NCBI GenBank assembly: GCA_033002965.1
Contig: JAURVB010003320.1
Span: 62,001 to 126,000, forward strand
Direction: 5' to 3'
From: Piper betle
Lineage: Eukaryota; Streptophyta; Magnoliopsida; Piperales; Piperaceae
Length of the DNA stretch: 64,000 nt
In this document: one piece after another, positions 23,521-34,114 of the stretch
Layout: each line of letters starts with the position of its first letter
Numbering within the stretch: the stretch's first letter is position 1
Notes under the pieces: generated by a model
Told to the model about the DNA's origin: nothing
The model's input: only the letters and a program-made list of their open reading frames with translations
The model's database searches: none
Translations under genes and position numbers: made by a program

Positions 23521-24000
23521 CCCTCAGGACAATCTCCAAGAAGAGGAAAAGAAGAAATAAATATTAAAAATTTCTTTCGTACGGATTAGAAAATAATAGG
23601 AATATAAGGTTTAGTGTGTTTGAGTTGATTCGGTCCAATTTAAATTGAAATCAGATCGATGGCTTTCTTCCTTCTCAACTTTCTATTTGATCTGTTTTTA
23701 CTCTGTAAACAGACAATGTCGGTAGTCTTCTTTTGCATAAATACTTAGTATGTGATGAATAGAATTGAGTCGTTCTCTTCTTCTCAAATCTTCTCATACG
23801 GATTAGAAAACACCAACCATGAGAGTCAACCATACCTTTCATCGGATAAACTCGCAGCGTTTCATCACTGATAACATTGCAACGGAGCCAAGGGTGAGGC
23901 ATCCGACCACCAAGGATTGGAGACAGAGAATTAAAATGTAGAGAAACATTTGTAAAGATAATGTTTACATAAGATATAAAAAAATAAGTGTTTTTTATCA
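23521..24000 (-). pseudogene. Fragment duplicated from the SpoU methyltransferase gene (intron 4 / exon 4 region)
   Basis: Two blocks match the functional gene further right. 23521-23570 resembles about 26703-26750 (GGACAATCTC.AAGAAG.GGAA...AAATAAA.ATTAAA). 23820-24000 resembles about 26850-27025 (GAGTCAACCATACC.TTCATCGG, GTTTCATCACTGATA, GGAGCCAA.G...GAGGCAT). It therefore copies the 5' part of intron 4, exon 4 and beginning of intron 3. Coding is destroyed: the methyltransferase motif after MNGMVDSF is gone. The two blocks are separated by about 220 bp flanked by a direct repeat ACGGATTAGAAAA (about 23580 and 23799). Origin is presumably a local duplication of the gene at 26323-28866. Confidence 0.75.
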
Positions 24001-24158
24001 AATAAAATACCTCCCTCGGCAACAATATCCTCCGGCAGCCTATTAACTTAAGTTTTTTTCTGTTTCGGATCTGATACCAAATTGGGTCTGTTGGATCTGA
24101 TACAAAATCGGGCACACTGACCCAACTCCATAAAACATAGAACGTCTAAAGGATATTA

Positions 24159-25331
24159 GGGTGCCTATCGGGTGATTAAACCAAATTTATTATTTCAACT
24201 GAATTTATAAATTAAATTCAATTAATTATCATTTAATTTTTGACCTTCAATACTAAACCGGATTATTTACTATTAAGACAAAACTAAATCGGACCATTTA
24301 GTAAACATGCAATATTTAACTATTCGAATTATATGATTAAAAAATATCAAATTGTATAATAATAATAATACATGTTCTAAAAAAATGAAGGTAAGCAAAT
24401 AAATATCTTAAAAATAAAAATTACGGCATTTGCTAATTTTATTTATAAATATAAAATCTCTCACATTATAGCACTTGGTTTTTTAATTTCCGCTTTCACA
24501 TTACGGCATTTTTTTTGTTATGGTTGATTCTTGCCTCACAATAGTTATACGAGTATTTTAATACTTACATAATTTGGAAATATTATTATTATTTATTATA
24601 AAAATATTAGATTATAATTTTTACAAAATTAAGAATTTTAAAAATATTAATAAATTTTAATCAACCTCTTTATGTTAAAGCACTTGGATTTTTTTCGCTC
24701 TTATCATTTTTCATCTTTTCTTACTTTGTCATTGATTCTAAACTCACAATAGTTGTATGAACCCCTTAATACTTGTTTAATTTAAAATTATTATTATTAT
24801 CATCAGCATAATTATCATGATTATTATTACTAGGAAATGAAGAATTTTAAAAATATTAACAGATTATAATATATTTATAATTAAACTATTAAATTAGAGT
24901 TTAATTCTATTCAAATTAAATATTTTAAAAAATTATTTAGTTATTAAATTCTTTACTTATTAAAATTAATTTTACTTTTAATATTTGTATACAACTATTT
25001 TTTTAAATTTAAATACATATTTTAAAAAAAATCTAATAATTTTAAAATTAATTTTATATATTTTTAATATATATTATTAATAAGTTTTAAATATATACCA
25101 CCTGTTAGTGTGGATCTTTGGCTAGTTAGTTTTAAAAGTCACTAAGGTATTAATTTTCATAATTATAATTGTAACTTAAGAATCCGATATCGGGTACTAA
25201 TACCAATCACTCTATTTCAAAATCCGATCATTTATAACCGATTATATATTTCTATTAAATTTAACCTTGTTATTAGTTATTCAAATTTTACTATGATTGG
25301 CTTTCTTTGGTATCGGACCCGGTAGGCACCC
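24159..25331. mobile_element. Non-autonomous TIR element, ends GGGTGCCTAYCGGGT
   Basis: The left end GGGTGCCTATCGGGTGAT and the right end (reverse strand) GGGTGCCTACCGGGTCCG form good terminal inverted repeats. The similarity continues inward to ATACCAAA. Flanking octamers GGATATTA (24151-24158) and ATATATTA (25332-25339) match at six of eight positions, consistent with an eroded 8-bp duplication of hAT type. The 1173-bp interior is over 75% A+T with no ORF of note. Confidence 0.75.
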
Positions 25332-25339
25332 ATATATTA

Positions 25340-25667
25340 GGGAAAGACCCGGAATACGTAAAAAATTCTGTCGATTCGTTGTTACCTGTTAGGCACGTTG
25401 CTCGCAAGATTCAGTAATGAATTTCAATCATACCAGTACTACACTAGTTGAGGCTTTAACAATCTGCAGACAATATACGAAGAAGACGAACGAACTTGTT
25501 AGAGCAATTTTATCCAAATCCAAATTCCATTACAGTTCGACATAATCCAACAACCTCCAAAAACTCCCTCACTCTCTATTGACTCCACTATTTAAAATTT
25601 TTTTCCATAATACAGGACCCAAACCATATTCCTATAAAATCAAAAAAAAATTAATTTTTTAACATCA
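25340..25667. other. Intergenic stretch
   Basis: No gene or repeat recognised. It probably includes LTR or flank sequence of the adjoining gypsy fragment. Confidence 0.4.
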
Positions 25668-26151
25668 CTACTTAACTAAATTGACTTTTTTTTGAGCTTT
25701 AAATTCACTCTGTAACATGACCCTCCCCTTAAGCATTTCCATGTCCCCAAATTGACTCTGTAGCGTGACCCTCCCTCCCCCTTGAGCATTTCCATGTCCC
25801 CAAGGAAATTCGGGAATATGCTTAACAAAGCTTTGTTCATTCATCCAGGAAGAGAACGCTTTCGAACAAACTGCCACTTCAATAATTTTGTCGTGTTCGT
25901 GGTCATCCTTGTGGCAACTATTGCCTCAGGCAATGATTTCAACATGTCATAGGTTGGATCAGTGCCAACATTGTATTATTTTTTGTCTCTTTGGTCTTCA
26001 ACACTGGCTTCAACATAGTAATGTAGAAGACATCATGTATTAGAACATTATCTGGCAAGCTAACTTTATAAGCAACCTTACTAATGCATCTCTCTATCTT
26101 AAAAGGCCCTGCATATCTCAGAGATAATTTCTTATTCTTCCTGCCCATCAT
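25668..26151 (-). mobile_element. Ty3/gypsy polyprotein C-terminal scrap
   Basis: Minus strand 25939-26151 encodes KKLSLRYAGPFKIERCISKV and AYKVSLPDNVLIHDVFYITM, the typical C-terminal end of a Ty3/gypsy integrase after the catalytic core. Downstream (25668-25877) a purine-rich G/A tail of the kind found near the polypurine tract occurs twice as a local tandem repeat (the word CATTTCCATGTCCCCAA at about 25734 and 25787, plus strand). No reverse transcriptase or LTR is found beside it, so this is a truncated remnant. Confidence 0.78.
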
Positions 26152-26322
26152 GGAATGTTGCCTATATGGTTGTAGCTTTCAAACTAAACGATTCAGGCTT
26201 TACTGCCATTAGTAGCTAAATCACTGGAGAAAGAACTGTTTTGAGTGTTGACTTGTAATACAGTCCAGAGTAGCTTTTGAATGCAGAAATTTGAAGGTAA
26301 GTACATATTACAGTGTATTTCT

Positions 26323-28866
26323 TTATGTATTGACAACTCCGCAGCTGGACGCTTGATGATTCCACTTTCGCCGAGCATACTCTAGAGCAATGCTGATGGC
26401 ACTATCATTGTGCCGCAGAAAGAACTCGGCAAGTAAAATTTGATGCTCCATCGGAGTAAGTTCTCCTTGACTACCCTGCACATGGATATTATCCGTTTAC
26501 ATTGCTACTGCTCACATATGAGAAAAGACTCGGTTAAGAATAAGAGAACACAATAAAAGTATAGCATCCTTACTACCAAAGCAAACCGTCAACGAGCTCA
26601 AAGAATGAATGAATGCATGGAAGAAGTATGTACAATGAAATTAAGTAGTGTCTTTGCATGCATAGAACACGTATGAAAAAAATAGCGAAGATCAGAAAGT
26701 CCTTGGGACAATCTCAAGAAGGGGAAGCAAAGAAATAAACATTAAAGTTTATACGTACATACAAATTATAGACCACTAACCATCCGGGCTACCCTGTCAC
26801 AAACGGCATGGTGCATGAGAAGTCCAGCTGCTACTGAAACATTAAACGAGTCAACCATACCATTCATCGGAATGCTGCAATGTAAGTCAGAAAACTGCAA
26901 TGCTTCATCACTGATACCCCTACAATGGAGCCAAAACAGAGGCATTCAACTACCAAGGAAAGGAAACAGATAATTATAAGGTAGAAAAAACATATATAAA
27001 CAAAGAGAATATGTAGATATGAGATCAAGAAAAATGTTTTGGCTGGAATTGTCCTTGCAGCCACTTCAACCTTAAGTAAATAAGAAACATGGAACAAAAA
27101 AAGAGTAATTCCAGCAACTGTCACTCACTTGTTCTCATTTCCAACCACAATAGCAGTGCGGCACGACCAGTCCATATCATATACGGAGACCTACAATAGC
27201 AACCTTAAGTCTCATGATTTTATTTCACTTATCTATGGAAAAAGAAAGACAAAAACGGAAACTTTATGACTCTTTCATTAGCAACACAATAATTGTATAT
27301 TGTTACAATTCGATCACAAATCAGAGTTCACATCACTTATTAACCGTTCAAAATATTTCTCAAACAGAAGGGGAAATATATTTGTAAACACATAAATAAT
27401 AAATTAAAACACCAAACAATTTTAAAAAAATTGCATTACAATGATAATGGTAAAATATGCTGATTGGCAATGCTCTCACGGAAGAGCCAATTAAAGATCA
27501 TACACGCGAATCATTGATCAATTGCATTCTTCTCTGGATTTATAACTCAATGCCTTTAGTGTCTTGCTACACATCAGATCATGATAACGAATTTCATTTC
27601 ACTTCAATTATAAAATGACACCGACATCATTTCACTCACGAACATGAAGAGTAAAACAAAGCAAGAATGACATTTTCTAGCTCATGGATCCTATCAAGGC
27701 CTAAAGATAACAGCAAAAGAAATCATAGAAACAACAATGCAAACCAAAGAAGAAGTGATCAATACCGAATCCACACTCAAATGTGCAGTGGCAATGCGAT
27801 AGCCCCGTGATTTTAAGACATTAAAACATTCTAGAGTAGAGTCCCAAACTTCAATATCCAACCACTTCTCTGCACCCATGCTAACATGCCTGTTGTCCCT
27901 GTACCTGCCCGCATATAAATGTGGGGAAAAAGAGGAACAGATCAACAAGAATTTGCAACATCAACTTCAAATCAAATTGTTTTCTCCCAACACACAACCA
28001 CACCAGCAAACAGAAAGGACCATGAAGTATGAACCATGGTTGTCGGTACGATTGATCAAGAACAAAGAAAAGCAACAGAGAGAACTAACAACGTTACATT
28101 TGCATCAACAACTTCAAAACAAAAGCAATAACCATGCAGTAAATAGAAACAAGAACAATATCGAAGACTACACTATGTTTGCTGCATCAAGTTCAAAACA
28201 AATTGCTTTCACTTAATACATAACCATATCAGCAAGCAGAAACCAGAACAATGAAGCTATGTTTGCTAGCATCAACTTAAAAAAACCAGATTACTTTCAA
28301 CAGAAAGAAGAACAATGAAGAATGAATAGGTTGATGAAGAACAAAGTATAAATTCACCTCCTTTCTCAGGAGAAGCAGCACCTTTTGGAGCTGTCGCAAG
28401 AGACGACATGCACAGATTGAACCCCCAACGCATCCGCCGACCGGAACGCCGCCGACACATTGCCGAAATCCGTCAACCCTTCCACCACCAAGCACAACCC
28501 ATAGCTCCGCCGCCCCACCGCCCGCCGCATCCTCCTCTTCCTCCCCTCCAGAATGTGCGGCTCGAGCGCCTCCACCACCTCTCGGCTCGTCAACGACAAG
28601 CCGCCGCAGGTGAACCTGTCGCAGTAGGGGAACCACCGGGACTCCTCGCTGGACTTCCCCCTGCCGGCCCGCCTATCCATCTTCATCAACCGGCCGACGT
28701 CCCTCGGACTAGCAAGCAGCTCCTCCACTAGGTCGGCGTCCGCCGCCGATCCTTCCGGCGAGAGGAATGAGGAGAAACGGCGGCGAGGGGGAGTGGGCGT
28801 GGCCGGTAGCCATCGGAGGAAGGGCGGGGTGGGGAAGGTCTTGGAGAGGGCGGTCATGGTTGCCAT
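26323..28866 (-). CDS. SpoU/TrmH-family tRNA/rRNA 2'-O-methyltransferase
   Basis: Five exons: 28382-28866, 27766-27904, 27129-27190, 26781-26919, 26323-26475. All borders are GT-AG and all phases agree, giving 325 residues. The N-terminus (MATMTALSKTFPTPPFLRWL, Pro/Arg/Ser-rich) looks like an organelle transit peptide. The catalytic SPOUT domain follows: LVVEGLTDFGNVSAAFRSAD (motif 1, about 127-146), HVSMGAEKWLDIEVWDS, AIVVGNENKGISDEAL (motif 2) and CSIPMNGMVDSFNVSVAAG (motif 3). Such enzymes use S-adenosylmethionine to methylate ribose 2'-OH in RNA; the exact RNA target cannot be read from sequence. Exon 1 is very GC-rich compared with the others, a 5'-3' gradient often seen in grasses and related monocots. 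Its start lies close to the oppositely oriented chorismate mutase remnant. Confidence 0.92.
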
Positions 28867-29603
28867 AAAAGTGGAATCTTTTTGTTTCTTAGGTGGCCGC
28901 GAAGGCCTTTTTATTCGTCTCTTTTACCCATCCCACCTCCACAATGGAGCTACCACGCCCACCCCCGCCTCCGCAACCATCCTCGAAGCCTCCCCTTCCT
29001 CGGCCATCTCTTCTTCTTCTTCTTCTTCTTCACCTTCCTATCCTCCCACCACTCGCAGACCACCTTCTCTCTTCTTCTCCGCGTGTCTCGATTCCGACGC
29101 CCATTCTTCCATCCTTTGAGCGCTTGGAAGCTCTTCCATCTTCCGTCTAAGGTACAAAGTCTAGCACCATTCATTAGCTGCATCTTTTTTCTGCAACATC
29201 TTGTGTGTGGAAAGTTTGCGTCTTTATAGAATGTTGAACAGTCCATTCTGATTCGCAAATTTGCTTTTTTCCTTCAATTGTGGTGGAGTGCTGTCTATTG
29301 AGTAAGATTCTATTGTTTCTTCATAAGGTAGGTACTTCTTGTTCTGTGGAAGTGCAATTTTCATCTCGCATCACTTCTCTCTGTAGACCATTTAGCTTCA
29401 ACTGTGAATAATTTGGGCATTGACTAATGAACTTATGCATTTGACTCTCAGATTCATTGGACAATTTTCTGACACTTTGTTTTGTCGAATGAATTTCAAA
29501 GCAAAATGCTAGTATCAATGAGACTAGAATTTGTTGCGTGGGAAGAATGTGCAGTTGGTTTTAATAAGCACCCCTCGTTTAATTTAATTTGTTTGAGATG
29601 CAG
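28867..29603. other. Upstream region of SpoU gene and of chorismate mutase remnant
   Basis: The stretch contains a (CTT)n microsatellite at about 29004-29030 and pyrimidine-rich sequence. An open frame at 28938-29150 (MELPRPPPPPQPSSKPPLPR) might be the old first exon (transit peptide) of the chorismate mutase, but there is no sequence similarity to support it. Confidence 0.45.
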
Positions 29604-30981
29604 ATTGGAGAAGAAAAGAGTTGATGAGAGTGATAGCTTGACGCTGGACGGCATCCGTCATTCATTAATCAGACAGGAAGGCAGCATTATATTTAGCCTT
29701 CTCGAGAGAACCCGGTGCTGCTTCAACCCAAATACTTATGATCTTAATATATTTTCAGTGGATGATTCTTCTCTAGTCGAGTTCATGCTAAGGGAAACAG
29801 AAAAGCTTCATGCTCAGGTAAACAATCAATTTTTCAACAAATAATCCTGAATCAGTTACGAAAGAGGAGCGAGCTATTTACAATTTAATGTCACCAATAT
29901 GTGTATTGCCCTGTGGAATAGGTTGGACAATAGAAAAACCCTGATGACCATCCTTTTTTTCCAGCTGATTTACCAGATGGTCCATATCCCATATTGCTAT
30001 CCTTGCAATATCCACAAGTAAAATCAAAACTTTTTTGTCAACAAAAACAACTGGACATTTGTAACTGATACTTGGAATCTGCATCAAATTTTATTTTATG
30101 GAGTTTTACCTCATTATGACACATTGATACTTAGTCAGTATTAGTCAGTATCAAGTCAAAATGGTGTTTTACCTCATTTTGACTTGATATATCATCTCTG
30201 CGCTTGTGACAACAAGTAACTCTTTATTGTGGAATGTTGTGTAGTAGAAATTCATATTGAAAGTGTGGTAAAGGATATCAGAATATTACAAAATGTTGTA
30301 CTGAATTACCGTCGTCATTTGTGGCACTCTTACGAAGTGAAATTTTGATTAACATTGTAATTTCGGAGAGCGTTGTGGTGGTTCATGTCTTACTGCAAGT
30401 TCGAAGGCAGCATTGTAATTTTGGAGGGCGTTGTAGTGGTTCATGTCTTAGTGCAAGTTCGAAGGCAGCAACGATGATCAAAAGTTTTTCTCAATGTCTT
30501 ATTAACATTTTTATGATGTGCTATTAATGCAGGCTCTTTTCAAAACAATACAGTATACCAAATCTGTGGCAGAAGCAAAACCTTGAGCATCCCCAGATGT
30601 GTACGCAGCAGCTTTTGAAGCCCAGGTATCAGCTATTCATCAAGCCATTGAAGCAAATGTCAAAGACAAACCAAACGATGGCTCTTTTTCTTCTTTTCCT
30701 TCTTCCACTTTATACCCAAAGAGTGTTAGGGGCATGGATCATAAACGAAGATGTATGTAATTACAAATGACAAAACACTCCTCCTTTATTCTGGGCTCCG
30801 GCTTATAAAATAAAGCCTGGTGGATGACCTCGATGGGGAGTGGATCATGCCCCTCACAAAAGAAGTACAGGTCGCATACTTGCTTGCTAAGAAGACTAGC
30901 TTAAAATCAGCCATGTACAAGTACATTGACAAGTGCAGCTTGTTTGTGTTGAAAGATGAGTTTACTAGAACAAAGGGTTGA
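29604..30981 (+). pseudogene. Plastid-type chorismate mutase, decayed
   Basis: Recognisable blocks: 29604-29817 (KKRVDESDSLTLDGIRHSLI, QEGSIIFSLLERTRCCFNP, SLVEFMLRETEKLHAQ, donor GTAAAC); 29922-30017 (DDHPFFPADLPDGPYPILLS, LQYPQ, donor GTAAAA); 30533-30625 (ALFKTIQYTKSVAEAKP); about 30815-30981 (LVDDLDGEWIMPLTKEVQVA). Chorismate mutase converts chorismate to prephenate in Phe/Tyr synthesis. Lesions: a TAG in place of the conserved Tyr of VGRYK, a TGA where AKFQ/RASP is expected, a frame slip before LVDDL, the central exon(s) (HPAADSININ...DTICLQ) missing, and a run-on C-terminus past the usual YLLRRLD end. The EVQV...LL ending resembles allosterically regulated plastid enzymes. No complete copy is present in this window. 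Confidence 0.82.
30354..30469. repeat. 58-bp tandem duplication inside the chorismate mutase remnant
   Basis: Two head-to-tail copies (30354-30411 and 30412-30469) share GGTTCATGTCTTA.TGCAAG and TTCGAAGGCAGC. They lie in the intron-like space where the missing exon would be expected. Confidence 0.85.
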
Positions 30982-31769
30982 GCTGTCTGTGAGCATGATA
31001 TTCGATCCCCAACGAAAGATTTTGTTGGCTAATTGCGGGTAGAAATTTAGTTAGTTCTCCACATTTAACCCTCATCTAATGAACATGAATGTACACTAGA
31101 TTCCAGCTTTGGTGTGTTCGGCAATAAAAAACTGTTTACCATCTCTGTTTTTATGTATCCATTAACTTGAAGATTTTCATTGTTTGTTTTTAAAATAATA
31201 AATAAAAATAGAAAACCTCAAGGTTGAGGCATTTGACGTAGTAGTAAAACCTTTATGTAGCCCATTGCCTAGAAAGCCTTGTTGCCTACTTGTGCTAAGT
31301 TCATTGTAGTTTTCATTACTATTCTTCTGTGATAATTTATGAGTGTTTTATCAAACAATGGAAGATTTTATATATATATATAACTGAGTCGTGTGAGAAT
31401 CAGAATTAATTACTGAAAAAGGAATTTAGTATAATGACAAAACTGCTATTTTTATAATAAAATAAATTAAAACAACTTAACCAAATGTTTTTCTAATTTT
31501 TCCATCACCGACCATAGGGAAGTCGGCCTCGGACGACCCAAGGCCAAAAGGGGCAGCCAGCCATATCCAGCCGGCCTCGATCCAAAGGGTGGAGGACTGT
31601 CCAAGGTCGAGGGTGGCCAAATTACTCTGGTTGCCAAGGGGGCCAAATTGACTGGATTTGGCCACTGAAACCTTGGGGCGCAGGTCTGGCCGACAGTTTG
31701 TCGACTTGGTTGATTCAATATTTTTTGAAAAAGTTTTGTTAAACTCAACCCACAAAGGGTATTTCACAC
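30982..31769. other. Intergenic stretch with a small GC-rich island
   Basis: 31490-31700 is markedly more GC-rich than its surroundings and has an open frame on the minus strand (31467-31748) without recognisable similarity. It abuts the copia element at 31770. The rest is AT-rich with a (TA)n tract near 31370. Confidence 0.5.
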
Positions 31770-31997
31770 TGAGAGGGAAAAACGGTGACTCAAATTAAGT
31801 CCACTGTGAGTATTTTTCTTTCTATTTATATTCTCAAATCAGTTACAATAATGTATACAATATCAGGGATTATCTCTTGAGAATATTTCTCAATATCTCC
31901 TAACAAACTAACTACTCTATATAACAAACATGTAGATAACAAACTTCTCACAAACAAACAAACACGACATCACCATTAATATCCTACACTTCTAACA
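31770..31997 (-). repeat. Copia 3' LTR
   Basis: 228 bp beginning (minus strand) TGTTAGAAGTGTAGG directly after the purine-rich CAGCTTGAGGAG tract and ending CA. It aligns along its length with the LTR at 37527-37739, with many substitutions and small indels, so the insertion is old. Confidence 0.88.
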
Positions 31998-32654
31998 CTC
32001 CTCAAGCTGAGTCAATCAGACATAGCTTGGACTTCAATCTTTGATATCGCCCTGTAGTCAATGCTTAAGTCAGTATATCGGCCACTTGAATCTCAGATCT
32101 CGTGTGCTCCAAAGAGATGATGTTACTTTCAGCTTCAATCTAGCTTTATACGCTTGGTCCTTTCACGAAAAACTGGATTGTTTACAATAAGTATTACAAC
32201 TTTATTATCACACTAAAATTTCATAGCTCCAAGATTAGAGAAACTCAGTTCTTCCAATAAAGATCTCATCAATGCACACTCAATTGTTGCTAGCTCTATA
32301 TTCGACTTCTGCGGATGACCTAGCAACCACACTTTCTGTTTTTTCACGCAACAAGATTGCCACCAAATGTAATACAATAACCAGAAGTAGACCTATTATC
32401 AGACAGTGATCCTGCCCAGTCTGCGTCCGCAAACCCTTGAATATCAAACACATTACCCATCTTCTATCTAGTATAAAATCATCATTTTCCTGCACATCCT
32501 TTAAGGTATTTTAGAATTCTGATGACTGCATTCCTGTAAGGGAGCCTTGGTCTCTGCTTGAATTGACTCACCAAGCTCATAGCAAAGGACAAATTTGGTT
32601 GAGTCACATTGAGGTAAATCAATTTACTTACTAACCTTCTGTACTTATTTGTAG

Positions 32655-33115
32655 AGGTGTTTATCGGGTGAGTCGAGTCGAGTTTTGCTCAACTCTAACT
32701 CAGTTTGTGTGATGTCAAATTCGAGTAGAGTTAAAAGTATTTAAATTGATTTGAGTTCAATCTAGTTTCATTATACTTATCGATGCTATTTTTTGTATAA
32801 TTTTTACTAAAATTTAATATATAATTAGAATATCTCAAGTTTGACATAATTATGAATAAAAAGATAATTCAATCATTCATAAATTTATATAATTTTGATA
32901 TCATATAATAATATTTTTATAATTTAGTTATATTTGTATAAAAATTGAGATAAATATGGTAAAAAATTATATTCTTTATATAAAATATCAAATTTCGAGT
33001 CGTGCTAAATTGTTTAGGTATAAATTCAAATTTAACTTGTTTAATATCAAGCTAAGTTTTGAGTCAAGTATTAAGCCAAATCGAGTTTAATCGAGCTTTG
33101 AATAACCCTACTCAC
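32655..33115. mobile_element. Small AT-rich inverted-repeat element (GAGTCGAG family) nested in copia
   Basis: It starts TAGAGGTGTTTATCGGGTGA, then GTCGAGTCGAGTTTTGCTCA, and ends with a GAGCTTTGAATAACCCTA-type inverse. It interrupts the copia reverse transcriptase/RNase H reading (the frame KYRRLVSKLIYL breaks off just to the left). A relative is at about 55105-55481. No coding capacity; boundaries are approximate and no target duplication was confirmed. Confidence 0.65.
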
Positions 33116-33175
33116 TTCATATTCCAATAAGTTTCCTAGTTGAAGTTTAACTTCAAATTCAAGTGGTGTCTCAAC

Positions 33176-34114
33176 CACTGTTGCACGAATCGGCCGATTT
33201 CGTGCGGAATCGGCCGATTTAAATCTGATCGGCGCGATGCCGATCCGATTTTGGGGCCGACACGGTCGGCCCCGAATCGGCCTCAGAATCGGCCGAGTTC
33301 GGCCGATTCCGACCGATTTAAGTTAGAATCGGAATCGGCCGATTTAAATCGGAATCGGTTTTTTAATAAAATTACTAAAATACCCTAGGTATGATTTTTA
33401 TTAAATTATTTAAGCATGGGTAAAATGGTAATTTGAATTTTAAAAACCTAAAATCAAACCCGCTCCCCCACGCCGCCGCCGCTCGTCCGCCCGCCGCCGC
33501 CCCGTTTCCGCCCTCCGCCGTGCTCCCCGACTCCGGGCTCGCCGCCGACCGGGCTACCGACCTCGCCGCTGACCTCGCAACGTCGCCGCCGAAGTATGGT
33601 CGGACCGAATCGGGCTGTGACGCACGAATCGCCGCGACTCGCCGCCGACTCGCCGCCGCTCCGGGCCGCCTCGCCGCCGGCTGCGGGCCGCAGACTGTTC
33701 GTCCGACCAGGCTGCCGACATCCTTCGACATCACCGCCGCGAGACTCGCCGCCGACCGGGCCAGCGGTGGCGGCGGCGGCGGGGGGGGGTAAAGAGTGGC
33801 ATTCTCGTAATTAAAAGTTGACTCGAGTCTAACTCGAGTCAAAAATAATAATTAATTCTAAATAATTTTAAAAAATCTTAAAAAATATTTTAAAATATCA
33901 GAAACTATAATACACAGAATAATATCAAAATAACATCAATACACAATTTTAATATATTTATATTATAAATTGTTAAATTATTATATATGACCGATTAAAT
34001 TAATTTGGACCGATTCAACTGAACCGATTCTTGGCCGATTCAGACCGATTCCGATTCCGATTCCGACTCCCTGGAAAACCGATTCCGATTCCAATTCCGA
34101 TTCATGCAACCATG
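33176..34114. mobile_element. hAT-like non-autonomous element, copy 3, with perfect 8-bp target duplication
   Basis: The left end CACTGTTGCACGAATCGG and right end (reverse strand) CATGGTTGCATGAATCGG form an 18-bp terminal inverted repeat with three mismatches. The flanking octamers are identical: GTCTCAAC at 33168-33175 and 34115-34122. The interior repeats the plan of copy 1: dense AATCGG words, GC-rich block (about 33460-33790), junction GTAATTAAAAGTTGACTCGA, AT-rich strip, GATTCCGATTCC words. It lies inside the copia element, so it inserted after it. No transposase. Confidence 0.92.

Noticed and set aside
23675..24115. 146-codon minus-strand ORF
   Set aside because: It spans the SpoU-derived scrap and its insert; the apparent protein has no family resemblance and is in the wrong frame for the methyltransferase.
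28793..29229. ORFs upstream of the chorismate mutase remnant as its transit-peptide exon
   Set aside because: Pro/Ser/Leu-rich composition is suggestive, but there is no alignable sequence and three different frames are open.
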